A DNA stretch of 64,000 nt from Nemopilema nomurai (Eukaryota > Cnidaria > Scyphozoa > Rhizostomeae > Rhizostomatidae): positions 4,207,189-4,271,188 of the forward strand of contig ML133401.1 of the NCBI GenBank assembly GCA_003864495.1, given 5' to 3'. Positions 9,760-20,965 of this stretch are shown here, one piece after another (the first letter of the stretch is position 1; each line of letters begins with the position of its first letter). Below the pieces are notes generated by a model. That model was not told the origin of the DNA, did no database searches, and saw nothing but the letters and a program-made list of their open reading frames with translations. A program made the position numbers and the translations under genes.

Positions 9760-11290
9760 GATGCTGCGTATTTCCATTATCATGTGTCTGACATGCCCCT
9801 GTGGAGAATCACCTACTTTTGTATGTTTTCACGCCATTTGATTGTTTTCAAATAATATCCATTGTCTTTGTTGTACGTTTTGGCACGGTTCATTAGCCCA
9901 GTTACCCTTGAACAATAGTGTTATTTGTTTGTATAGGGGTCTCATTCATGAAGTTATTTTAGCGCAATAAATCTGTGAGAGTGAACCCATCTCTCAAGCG
10001 GTGAGCTCGTTTCTTTATTTCGTGACCAAGCATCGAGTTTCTCTTTACACTTTGGCTGCAGATAACACCGATACGTACGCTCATTTGACGTCCAGTTTAC
10101 GCCGTCGTTTGTTGCCGTTGGTTGTTTATTTTTCGTACAAAGCATATCTTCATCTTGGAGATAATGCTAAACAGGCGTTGTTGGCTCGGGAGCTCATAAA
10201 GGGTTTACCAAGGAGATCACTCCCTCCCCAAATTCGGAGGGAATGCGAGATTTCATGCACCGTGTCTATTCCACACATTCCCACTCAACACTGTCACCCG
10301 CTTTTGCGACCGCTCCTGCCGATTCCCCCTTTGGACGTATGTAAACAAACAACCTGATTGGCAGAAAACATTTTTCATCCTTGTTCCTTTGGACCCCTTC
10401 CAGTCGGCGATTGATCAATTGACAGCCTCTGTTACTGCGCTGACCACACAGCAATCCAAGTTGCAGACCACTGTGGAGGACAAAAAGCAACAACAACAGC
10501 CACCACTCTTCGTGAACCTCTCCGACCGTTCTTTAAGTGCGCAACGGTGAAAGGAATTGCAATACCGAATACAGAAGAAGGGATGTTGTTTTCATTGCCA
10601 GTAGGCTGGTCGTTTTCGTGCGTCCTGTCCTTGGCTACAACCTTAATGCCCTGTTTGATTCTGTATTGGCTACACAGCTCAGGATTGCCCCCGCATGCAG
10701 CCGTTTCAAGGCCGACCCACTGAATTTACGCAAACGACAGTAGCGCTATCAAGAGACGCTTCTGCACAGAAGGCACCATTGCCATTGCCAACTACCCGTG
10801 GCATTGCAAGTCGCAATTCTTTAAATTTCAACAGGGTGTCTCAATGAAGGCAAGGGTTGAAGGTCACCCCTAAACATTCTCGAGAGCATTAACCAACTTT
10901 TTCAAGCCATTATTCCCTCCCTTTCAGAACAGGACAGGGACAGTACCTTACAAGCATTTCTGGACTTTTCCGACGTTTTTGAAGAGCCATACCAATGTTG
11001 TCACTCATAAGATAAATACAGGGAACGAAGCCCCCATCTGTCAATACCCAAGGAGGCTCCCTTATGCAAACCGAGAAAAAACTCAATCCCAGGTTAATGT
11101 TATGCTGGGCAAGAGGTTATTAAAGCCAGTTCTAGCCCTTTGGCTTCTCCCATAGTTCTTTTAAAGCAGAAGGATGGAAAATATCGTCTCTCTGTAGACT
11201 ATCGCAAATTAGATCAGGTCACTAAAAAGATGCTCGCCCTATTCCCAGAATAGATGATTTGCTAAATGCATTACAGGGCTCGCGCTATTC
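9760..11290 (+). mobile_element. Decayed Ty3/Gypsy remnant, copy C2
   Basis: This copy keeps more of the 5' part than C1. A Gag capsid-like frame at 10001-10336 includes LGDNAKQALLARELIKGLPR. The MITE relic is at 10337-10385 and zinc knuckles at 10587-10688, with the same in-frame TAG (10602-10604) as C1. The RT linker and fingers are at about 10930-11290 (KQKDGKYRL, IDDLLNALQGSRY). At about 11290 it is fused straight to KDZ sequence by a deletion whose ends share CAGCA. The protease is not recognised. Confidence 0.85.
10337..10385. mobile_element. Truncated relic of the 433-bp MITE
   Basis: The last 49 bases of the C1 MITE, including the intact right TIR, lie between the two TSD positions; the rest is deleted. 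The break falls right after the left TSD, where GAC microhomology (ggac / tgac) exists between the TSD and the inner break point. Confidence 0.8.
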
Positions 11291-11445
11291 CAGCAACAGT
11301 TTCTTCCAGAGGACACAATTTGCAATGGTTGCATGCAAAATAGCCCTGGTTCGAGCGATAACACTGTATGGAAATTCAGGAAATAATTGTGCATTAACGT
11401 TGTAAGTCATCATTTACAATTTCCTGTAACTTATTTTTAATGATA
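11291..11445 (+). pseudogene. KDZ-like fragment, C2 (small remnant)
   Basis: Only the CAACAGTTTCTTCCAGAGG stretch, a Cys pair region (tgcaatggttgcatgc) and a tail remain. The rest of the N-terminal part was lost in the fusion with Gypsy RT, and the cysteine cluster is partly deleted. It ends with the GTAAGT-containing tail shared by all blocks. Confidence 0.55.
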
Positions 11446-12370
11446 AGAGAGTCTGAATCATGCTTCTTCAAAAGATTGATACTTGCCTAACATACTAGAG
11501 GGCTAGAAGTTTAATTGTGATTTCTCCCAAATTCCTGTACTAAAAAGGTCCGTTTTTGCATGTACTTTGCTCACTCACATTCACTTTGAACTCAATAATT
11601 CTGCATGCAGAAGCTTCTCTTTCTCTGTTGCTTGTATATGTTATAAGTATGTGAGGTGCTTTCTAATACGGCCAACGTAAGGTTATCTTCACCGATAGAA
11701 TTCTTGTTTACCTTTCGTATAAAAAAGGATTCTAGATATTTGTTAATCAAAGTTTAATCGATCATGTGTTTATTTTGCTATTTTGTCTTGATACGTTTTA
11801 TTATATTAAAAGACTGTACACAGAGCCATTCTAATTTTCATCACGTTGTACTTTGGATGAACGTTCGTAAATTTATATTTGCATGCTCTGATTGGTACAC
11901 GAGCTTTCAAATAACATGCAAATGCAAAGAACTACAACAAAACTTGGTAATGTTCTCTTCTACCTTTACAACTAGAGTCTGTTAGTTACCAAAGAGTTCT
12001 TTCACTTACCAATGAAGATCAAAACCATTAAATTTTCAAACATCAAAATGAGTAGTTTACAGCCTTGATAATGAGATCTCAAGATTCGTCCGATTCCTGC
12101 TACCTTTCTCTCTGACTGAAATGGACTGGCTAAGGCTTCTTCTTTTATAGGCACGGATTTGATTGTGACGTCATCTGATTGGGTACCAGTTGTTTTTTGA
12201 TTAGTTGCTGTTGCTGCTACTGTGAAGGGGTGAGTTCTGTCAATATGAAGAAATTACCCTTCTCGTTATGAGTAGGTTCTTGCGTCTTATAAATGTTTAG
12301 TAAAGTTCGATTTACGATTAGACAGGAGCATGTCAGACGTAAAGCCAAACTTTCAACCGCAATCCGTTTG
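11446..12370 (-). repeat. Right (inverted) arm of block C2
   Basis: Reverse complement of the forward-arm family: inner part 11446-11900, exon/donor region about 12005-12117, promoter elements 12117-12240, outer part to about 12370. With the C2 left arm it encloses the Gypsy/KDZ remnants as an inverted pair. Confidence 0.8.
12005..12225 (-). promoter_or_regulatory. Inverted CCAAT-CRE-TATA-Inr-donor module, C2 right arm
   Basis: On the minus strand: CCAATCAG box, CRE at 12166-12173, TATAAAAG at 12149-12142, Inr +1 at 12117 and a GTAAGT donor starting at 12009. The exon is 108 nt and TATA-to-+1 is 32. The sequence between +8 and +24 differs from the forward copies while TATA, Inr, GGACG (+27) and donor are kept. 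Confidence 0.6.
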
Positions 12371-12449
12371 TAAACTTGCGTCATTTCTTCTATATATTAA
12401 CAAAAATCACCATAATGATATAAAAGCGCCGAGGGCGCTAGATGTCTGA

Positions 12450-12840
12450 CTAGAGGTTTGATTATTTTCCCTACGAGACAAATTTTGTTTTGGCGGCCAT
12501 TTTTATTGGTTGCAAAAGAAATCAGTGGCATTAATGAGCCCTTATAATTTGATGAAAGGTAAAGGGTAATTGAATGATATTCAGCACTGATTTTTAACGT
12601 GTTAAATAGTGGGTTATCATGAAACATTTCTTATCTCTCCTTTTCGGTTCAAATTTTGACAGTTCGTTCGTTTATTGCGATGTTTAAAGTGTATTTACTA
12701 CCAAAGGCTGCTGCGGTGCGCTTCTTCCATCTTCAAATAGTGTCCGTAGTCCTTCTATTACAACCCGATAAAGTTATTACCAACTATTCCCTAGCTAAAA
12801 AATATAAATTTCTGAGATTTTAGGGCAGAGATGTGACTTA
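12450..12840 (+). repeat. Conserved trailing segment D, copy in C2
   Basis: Same segment as 7870-8345, with an internal deletion after ACCAACTATT. The short frame opens with an ATG at about 12681 (FKVYLLPKAAAVRFFHLQIV). Confidence 0.6.
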
Positions 12841-13166
12841 ATAGACCTAAGATAATATCGACAGTTGTTCACATTTCAAAGAACACTGTACGCTATTCTA
12901 GGGAATTAGAATGAATGAATTAAATAAGCTTGATCAATTAAACACTTTCTTTTAAATTTTTCTCAAAATTAATGTAAGTGCACCGAATTATCTGTCAGCC
13001 ATAAAATTTCTTGAAACGCTGCAAGAGTAAACGAATAACCAAAATTTAAACGCAAACATTAAGATAAAAAATACTTGAAGACAATTTACCACTTTGCACG
13101 CTAAAATCAGTTTGGAACTTCATTAGATAAATCCTTACTTTTCGCGAAACTATATAGGGCTCAGTA
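12840..13166. other. AT-rich spacer of the block, no gene seen
   Basis: Shared with 22460-22800 and 37680-38018 (caacagttgttcac, gcaccgaattatctgtcag). No coding frame or RNA motif is recognised. Confidence 0.5.
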
Positions 13167-13505
13167 TTGGCGCAAAGATTCTCTTTGCCACTAATAAAAA
13201 TTCCGCAAAAACAAAGTAGGCCTCATTCTGACGGGACGAGTTGGACATCTAGCGCCTTCAGTGCTTCTCTATCATGGGATCACCCTTTCACAGCAACAGC
13301 AACCAATCAGAAAAAAACTGGCACCCAATCAGTTGACGTCACAATCAAATCCGTGCCTATAAAAGAAGAAGCATTAGCGAACTTGATTCAGTCAGAGAAA
13401 GTGGTTGAAGGAGTCGGACGAATCTTGGCATCTCAATATCAAGATTGCCCACTACATACTTTGATGTTTGACAATCGAATGGTTTTGATCTTCATTGGTA
13501 AGTGA
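13167..13505 (+). promoter_or_regulatory. Block-type promoter module after C2, with open first exon
   Basis: CCAATCAG boxes, CRE at 13334-13341, TATAAAAG at 13358, Inr +1 at 13390 and a GTAAGT donor at 13498. In the predicted exon an ATG opens MFDNRMVLIFI and the frame runs into the donor. The satellite monomers carry a 1-nt loss that closes this frame. Confidence 0.6.
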
Positions 13506-13636
13506 AAGAATTCTTTAGTACCTAATAGACGCGGTTGAAGAAAATATTACACAATTCAATTGAGGTTTGTGGCAATTGCCTGTTATATGGAAACTCATGT
13601 ATCAATCAGAGTAACCATTTGATTACAGCAAGAGAC

Positions 13637-13998
13637 ACTACCAACACTGATGGCTATAAATGGGCTCAAAACACAAGAATTTATTTCAAGGCAATATCTC
13701 AGCCTGTGTATGGTTGTAAAATGCAAGGAAACACTAAGATCTTGGTAAGTTGAGCAATAAATCGAGTTGCAAGGTGGAAAAATGAGAAATGTAGTGATAT
13801 AAAGATTGCTATCAACATCAAAAGAGCCATCAAATTTCTTACCAACCTTTTGAAATCCCGGTTACTTTTATCTCTAAGGGCCGCGAAATGGCCGAAATTT
13901 GGGGCAAATGTAGCATTTTTCTCTTCAGTGATTGGGAACTCGTAGGGCCTGGTGGGGCGTTTCCCCCACCCCTCAGTATGTTCAAAAATTCCCTGCAA
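13637..13998. repeat. Dispersed repeat of about 350 bp, copy 1
   Basis: Similar along its length to 52071-52440 inside the 3-kb transposon (shared aatgggctcaaaacac, aaggcaatatctcag, cttttatctctaagggcc). It holds a strong hairpin near its end, GGTGGGG-CGTTT-CCCCCACC. It is non-coding and of unknown family; boundaries are approximate. Confidence 0.7.
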
Positions 13999-13999
13999 C

Positions 14000-14600
14000 A
14001 AATACAGATAAGCTTCTGCCTATAAAATTGTTAAATCGAAAGTGAATTGAGACGTGTAATTTGTTGAGCAAAAGCCAATCCTTATTAAGATGAGAAACTA
14101 AGAGAAATCAGGAATAAATACTAAATCCTCCGATATGCTAGGTAACAAAGATCCTTTAAAGATGATTATAGAGACCTTCCAATTAATACCTAATTTGAAT
14201 TGAAAATAAGTGTAAAAAAATGACAAAATTGCAAAGCCCAACAAGAAAAATTTAACCATATATTCAGCTCATGCTACGTATTTTTATCATAATAGGCATG
14301 ATTTCTAGAGAGAAAAAATTGAGGAGAAACTAGTTGAAACACACGTTCTGTAAAGAAGACACATGCGGTATATAGCGTTAAATCGAATATTTGGCAAATA
14401 TGAGAAGTTAGCACTAACAATGACGAGCATGCTGAAGAAAGTATCTCTCTCAACAATTTCAAAAAAGAAAGGATAGCGGGCTGGAAACTTGGCTTTACGT
14501 CTGACTTGCCCCGGTCTAATCGCAGATCGAACTTGACTAAAAATTCATTAGAAGCAGCAATCATCTCAAAACAAAAAGGGTCATTTTTTCTTCATATTGT
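14000..14600 (+). repeat. Diverged repeat unit at the left edge of the satellite
   Basis: Inner-arm landmarks (cctttaaagatg, gagaaatcaggaataaa) followed by a diverged upstream half lead into the module at 14630. No gene. Divergence is higher than inside the arrays, as expected at an array edge. Confidence 0.6.
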
Positions 14601-17600
14601 CAAAACTAACTCTTCCACAGTAGCAGCAACAGCAACCAATCTCAAAACAATTGGCGTCCAATTAGTTGACGTCACAATCAAATCCGTGCCTATAAAAGAA
14701 GCAGCATTAGCAAACTCGATTTAGTCAGAGAAAGTGGTTGAAGGAGTCGGACGAATCTTGGGATCTCAATATCAATTTTGCCCACTACATACTTTCATGT
14801 TTGACAATCGAATGGTTTGATCTCCATTGGTAAGTGAAAGAAATCTTTAGTAACTAACAGACTGTAGTTGTGACGGTAGAAGAGAACATTACCAAAGTTC
14901 TGCTGAAGTTCTTTGCATTTGCATGTTAAATTGAATCTCATGTACCAATCAGTGCATGAAAAGGTAAAAATCTACTGGCGTGCAATCTAAATACCACAAT
15001 ATGACGAAAATAAGAATGGCCTTTAATTTCATTTTTATATAATCAAAATGATCTGGCCTAAATAAAAAGAATAAACATTTAATCAAATCATTTTCTGTTA
15101 ACATATATCTAGCATCCATTATTGTTTTCATCCCGAAAAGTGAAAAAGAAACATCCATCCCTCATTGACCACAGCAGAAGTTTAAGCCTCATAAATAGCA
15201 TACATTTGAGCACCAGATATAGCGAAGTGTCTGCCTACAGAATTTTTTAATTACAATTTGAATATAATTGAGCAAATTCTTGGGGAAATGGCAACCGTTT
15301 TTGCTATATAAAAGTGACAGAAATCTGGACTAAATCTGTACCACTCTGATATATTTGGCAAAAATAATCCTTTGATAAAGCATTATATAGACTCTCTGAT
15401 TATTACAAAATTTGAAATGAAAAGTAAGCGCCTAAAAATGACAAAGATTCCAGCCATAACAAGAATATGGTTTGACAATATATATTTTTGTAGTGCTAAA
15501 TATTTTCATGAAGTTAACCATGGTTTTAGAGAATAAAAGTTGGCTAAAAATGGCTGCAAGACAAGCGCTGTCGTGAAGTTACATAGAGTGTATGGCGATA
15601 TATATGGAGAAAGCACACCGTTTAACTAAATCAAAATGTTGCGGTTGGAAGCTTGGCTTTGCGTCTGACTTGCCCCTGTCTTGTCTTACGTCGAACATGA
15701 CTAGACATTTGTATGACACGGGTATGTTCTCGCCACCGAGATGGATATTGCCATTTTCATCGTGTCAATACTCACCCTTTCAAGCAGCAGCAACAGCAAC
15801 CAATCTCAAAACAATTGGCGTCCAATTAGTTGACGTCACAATCAAATCCGTGCCTATAAAAGAAGCAGCATTAGCAAACTCGATTCAGTCAGAGAAAGTG
15901 GTTGAAGGAATCGGATGAATCTTGGGATCTCAATATCAATTTTGCCCACTACATACTTTGATGTTTGACAATCGAATGGTTTGATCTCCATTGGTAAGTG
16001 AAAGAAATCTTTAGTAACTAACAGACTGTAGTTGTGACGGTAGCAGAGAACATTACCAAAGTTCTGCTGAAGTTCTTTGCATTTGCATGTTAAATTCAAC
16101 CTCATGTACCAATCAGTGCATGAAGTAAAAAATTTACTGGCGTGCATTCTAAAATACTACAATTTGATGAAAATGAGAGAGGCCTTTAATTTTTATTTTC
16201 ATGTAATCAAAATGATCTGGCCTAAATAAAAACAATAAACATTTAATCGAATCACTTTTTGTTAACATATATCTAGCATCCTTTATTGTTTTCATCCCGA
16301 AAAGTGAAAAAGAAACATCCATCCCTCATTGACCACAGCAGAAGTTTAAGCCTCATAAATAGCATACATTTGAGCACCAGATATAGCGAAGTGTCTGCCT
16401 ACAGAATTTTTTAATTACAATTTGAATATAATTGAGCAAATTCTTGGAGAAATGGCAACCATTTTTGCTATATAAAAGTGACAGAAATCTGGACTAAATC
16501 TGTACCACTCTGATATATTTGGCAAAAATAATCCTTTGATAAAGCATTATATAGACTCTCTGATTATTACAAAATTTGAAATGAAAAGTAAGCGCCTAAA
16601 AATGACAAAGATTCCAGCCATAACAAGAATATGGTTTGACAATATATATTTTTGTAGTGCTAAATATTTTCATGAAGTTAACCATGGTTTTAGAGAATAA
16701 AGGTTGGCTAAAAATGGCTGCAAGACCAGCGCTGTCGTGAAGTTATATAGAGTGTATGGCGATATATATGGAGAAAGCACATCGTTTAACTAAATCAAAA
16801 TGTAACCAACTGCGGTTGGAAGCTTGGCTTTGCGTCTGACTTGCCCCTGTCTTGTCTTAAGTCGAACATGACTAGACATTTGTAAGACACGGGTATGTTC
16901 TCGCCACCGAGATGGATATTGCCATTTTCATCGTGTCAATACTCACCCCTCCAAGCAGCAGCAACAGCAACCAATCTCAAAACAATTGGCGTCCAATTAG
17001 TTGACGTCACAATCAAATCCGTGCCTATAAAAGAAGCAGCATTAGCAAACTCGATTCAGTCAGAGAAAGTGGTTGAAGGAGTCGGACGAATCTTGGGATC
17101 TCAATATCAATTTTGCCCACTACATACTTTGATGTTTGACAATCGAATGGTTTGATCTCCATTGGTAAGTGAAAGAAATCTTTAGTAACTAACAGACTGT
17201 AGTTGTGACGGTAGAAGAGAACATTACCAAAGTTCTGCTGAAGTTCTTTGCATTTGCATGTTAAATTCAACCTCATGTACCAATCAGTGCATGAAATAAA
17301 AAATTTACTGGCGTGCATTCTAAAATACTACAATTTGATGAAAATGAGAGAGGCCTTTAATTTTTATTTTCATGTAATCAAAATGAATCTGGCCTAAATA
17401 AAAACAATAAACATTTAATCGAATCACTTTTTGTTAACATATATCTAGCATCCTTTATTGTTTTCATCCCGAAAAGTGAAAAAGAAACATCCATCCCTCA
17501 TTGACCACAGCAGAAGTTTAAGCCTCATAAATAGCATACATTTGAGCACCAGATATAGCGAAGTGTCTGCCTACAGAATTTTTTAATTACAATTTGAATA

Positions 17601-18334
17601 TAATTGAGCAAATTCTTGGAGAAATGGCAACCATTTTTGCTATATAAAAGTGACAGAAATCTGGACTAAATCTGTACCACTCTGATATATTTAAAATAAT
17701 CCTTTGATAAAGCATTATATAGACTCTCTGATTATTACAAAATTTGAAATGAAAAGTAAGCGCCTAAAAATGACAAAGATTCCAGCCATAACAAGAATAT
17801 GGTTTGACAATATATATTTTTGTAGTGCTAAATATTTTCATGAAGTTAACCATGGTTTTAGAGAATAAAGGTTGGCTAAAAATGGCTGCAAGACTAGCGC
17901 TGTCGTGAAGTTATATAGAGTGTATGGCGATATATATGGAGAAAGCACATCGTTTAACTAAATCAAAATGTAACCAACTGCGGTTGGAAGCTTGGCTTTG
18001 CGTCTGACTTGCCCCTGTCTTGTCTTAAGTCGAACATGAGTAGACATTTGTAAGACACGGGTATGTTCTCGCCACCGAGATGGATATTGCCATTTTCATT
18101 GTGTCAATACTCACCCCTCCAAGCAGCAGCAAGAGCAACCAATCTCAAAACAATTGGCGTCCAATTAGTTGACGTCACAATCAAATCCGTGCCTATAAAA
18201 GAAGCAGCATTAGCAAACTCGATTCAGTCAGAGAAAGTGGTTGAAGGAGTCGGACGAATCTTGGGATATCAATATCAATTTTGCCCACTACATACTTTGA
18301 TGTTTGACAATCAAATGGTTTTGATCTTCATTGG
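14601..18334 (+). repeat. Satellite array I, about 1.17-kb monomers
   Basis: Four modules with a CRE starting at 14667, 15831, 17002 and 18170 (spacing 1164-1171). The first two monomers are the most diverged: at 14667 the Inr reads TTAGTC. Short frames in both orientations repeat with the monomer and are by-products of the repeat. The array runs into block C3. Confidence 0.95.
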
Positions 18335-18880
18335 TAAGTGAAAGAACTCTTTAGTAACTAATAGACTGTAGTTTTGACGGTAGAAGAGAATATTGCACAA
18401 TATATGTCTAGACATTTGAATGCTAAATAGAATCTCGCGTATCAATTAGAGAATGAAAATCAAAACTTACGAACGTACATCCAAAGTAATCATAACGTTA
18501 GAAAGATAAAAATTGCTTTGTCTTATCTTGCAATATTATAAAACATATCCAGATAAAAAATTCAAAAATAAACGTACGTGTGAATCTGATATTAAGTATA
18601 TTGAGCATCCTCTCTTCTTTTTTGTTGAAATAGTAAAGAAAGAATACTTTTAGTTAAAGCATCTTACATTCACAATATTAGAAAGCAATTCCCATAATTT
18701 CAATATGTAGAGTATTCCCATACAACAAATTTAGAGAAATTTCCGTCTGCAGAACTTTTAAATTCAAAGTGAATACAAATGAGCGATATATTGAGGAAGG
18801 ACCGTCCTTTCTTGTTATGCGAAATTTAGGGAAATCAGCAATAAACCTCGAATCATCTGAATGAAGAAAAGGTCATTGAT
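18063..18880 (+). repeat. Left (forward) arm of block C3
   Basis: The upstream part is a satellite monomer. From about 18380 it switches to the block-arm type (gcacaatatatgtctagac, cgtacatccaaag), ending in gaagaaaaggtcattga. The exon keeps the open frame (MFDNQMVLIFI) up to the donor at 18334. Confidence 0.8.
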
Positions 18881-19211
18881 ATATTCATATGATGCTGCGT
18901 ATTTCCATTATTATGATACAAAAAACCGGTTTTGATTTGAAGTAGACAAGGATAATTGTTTTTTTAATGCCATCATTCATTCACCCTATAGAAACTGCTA
19001 CAAAGTTGTTCGCATTGAACAGAAAATTTCTACACATGAAATTTTTAAATTGACTCGAAAAGAAACTAAAGATAAATAATATCGAAAAGCGATTCCCATA
19101 CAATATGTAGAGTTTTCCATACTCGTTCCCATTCAAATAATTGTCTAAAAATGACACAAAAGAGAAGGTCATTGACACATTCATATGATGCTGCGTTTTT
19201 CCATTATTATG
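18872..19211 (+). repeat. Partial direct duplication inside C3
   Basis: The aaggtcattga...catatgatgctgcg segment occurs at about 18872-18916 and again at about 19167-19211. The sequence between resembles the inner arm around 18680 (cccata, aatatgtagag). The same duplication is present in C4. No gene. Confidence 0.6.
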
Positions 19212-19214
19212 CGT

Positions 19215-20425
19215 CTGACATGCCCCTGTGGAGAATCACCTACTTTTGTACGTTTTCCCGCCATTTGATTGTTTGTAAATAATATCCCTTGTCTTTGTTG
19301 TACGTTTTGGCACGGCTCATTAGCCCAGTTACCCTCAAACAATAGTGTTATTTGTTTGTATAGGGGTCTCATTCATGAAGTTGTTTTAGCGCAACGAATC
19401 TGTGAGAGTGAACACATCTCTCAAGCGGTGAGCTCGTTTCTTTATTTCGTGACCAAGCATCGAGTTTCTTTTCACATTTTGGCTGCAGAAGACACCGATA
19501 CCTACGCTCATTTGATTTCCAGTTTACGCCGTTGTTTGTTGCCGTTGGTTGTTTATTAATACTAAACAGGCGTTGTTGGCTCGACAATTCATGATGGGTT
19601 TACCTAGGAGAGCAATCCCTCCCCAAATCCGGAGGAGATGCGAAATTTCATACACCGTGTTTATGCCCCACGTCCTCGCTCCAAACTGTTACCTGCTTTG
19701 ACCGCCGCTGTTACTGCGCTGACCACACAGCAACCCAAGTTGCAGACCGCTGTGGAGGACATAAAGCAACAACAACAGCCACCACTCTTCGTGAGCCGCT
19801 CCGACCGTCCTTTAAGTGCTCAACGGTGGAAGAGAGCGGAATAATCTATCGATTGGCTGAAGTGCTACCATTTTGAAATTATGCAAGTTAGCTTCTTGCT
19901 ATAGAAATCAATGGCGAAGAAGCGGACCTGGGGTGCAGGGCTAATTTCCTTTGGGAAATCCACGCGGAACATCGCTCAGCGAAATTAAAACTTCCAACTC
20001 GATCTGCAAACGTTGGGGGATAAATTTGTCATCTGGATTTTCAATATCTAAATTGTCACCCAGTATTTTGGCAGCATATTCGGTTCGGTCTGTCAAGCAG
20101 ATGGCAGAAGTTACCTCGTCTTAAACTGACCGTAATAAGAATGCTCCTCTCCTCTGTCGTACGTCAGTTTCAGCATCTGACATTAGTCACTAACTTTTGC
20201 AAGCCATTATTCTTTCCATTTCTGGACAGGATTTTGCAAACATTGATGGACCTTTCTAATGTTTTTGAAGAGTCAGGGAGCCATACCAACTTTGACACAC
20301 ATAAGATAAATAGAGAAGTTGCAGGGGCAAGGGGTTGTTAAACCCAGCTCTAGCCCTTCGCCTTCTCTCATAGTTCTTGTCAAGCAGAAAGGAAGAAAAT
20401 ATCGTCTCTGTGAGGACTTTCACCA
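19215..20425 (+). mobile_element. Decayed Ty3/Gypsy remnant, copy C3
   Basis: A Gag capsid-like frame at 19437-19560 (FVTKHRVSFHILAAEDTDTY) is followed by a second Gag piece at 19638-19844 with VTALTTQQPKLQTAVED and a QQQQ tract. Then come a possible protease-proximal piece (EINGEEADL, about 19908) and the RT linker and first fingers residues (KYRLCEDF near 20400). Relative to C1 it lacks the MITE, the zinc knuckles and most of RT. It is fused to the KDZ upstream sequence at about 20425. No frame is intact. Confidence 0.82.
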
Positions 20426-20965
20426 AGGCCAGTGAGAGGTGGTTTAGCCGTGCTGGCGATGGTCCAATGTGATATTAAAAATGGCGCCGAAGAGACAAAT
20501 GCGATTTCAGCGGTTTAACAAAAATAATAATAAAAACGAAAAATGTGGAAGTTAGAGCTTTAATAAAGCTTGCTTTGAAAAAGAGCAACCTGAAGGGAAC
20601 AAAGATAACTGCGCATTAGTTTCAACGCGCGTTGCGTCGAACTTAGGCCCATCGGTAGGCCCGTGTCTGGCATGGTTCAGAATGATTGCCATGGCCCAGA
20701 AGTTTCCTTATTGGGTCCTTGTTTGGAAGGAGAGTGTGCGTCAAATAAAGTTGGAGGTAGTGAGCTAATGAGCAAATATACCAAGCGTAAGCTCAGGGAA
20801 GGAAATGCCTGGGAAGAAATGAGAGACAGCTTACAATCCTCTTACGTCCAGCAACAGTTTCTTCCAGAGGACACAATTTGCAATAACACTGTATGGAAAT
20901 ACAGGAAATAATTGTGCATCAACGTTGTAAGTCATCATTTACAATTTCCTGTAACTTATTTTTAA
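20426..20965 (+). pseudogene. KDZ-like transposase N-terminal fragment, C3
   Basis: Here the start survives: aaaATGGCGCCG with ATG at 20481, reading MAPKRQMRFQRF, followed by a short AT-rich expansion and a stop. A downstream frame from 20663 reads to KYTKRKLREGNAWEEMRDSL and QQQFLPEDTICNN. The cysteine cluster seen in C1 has been deleted: the frame jumps from TICN to NTVWKYRK. Degenerate, non-functional. Confidence 0.6.
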
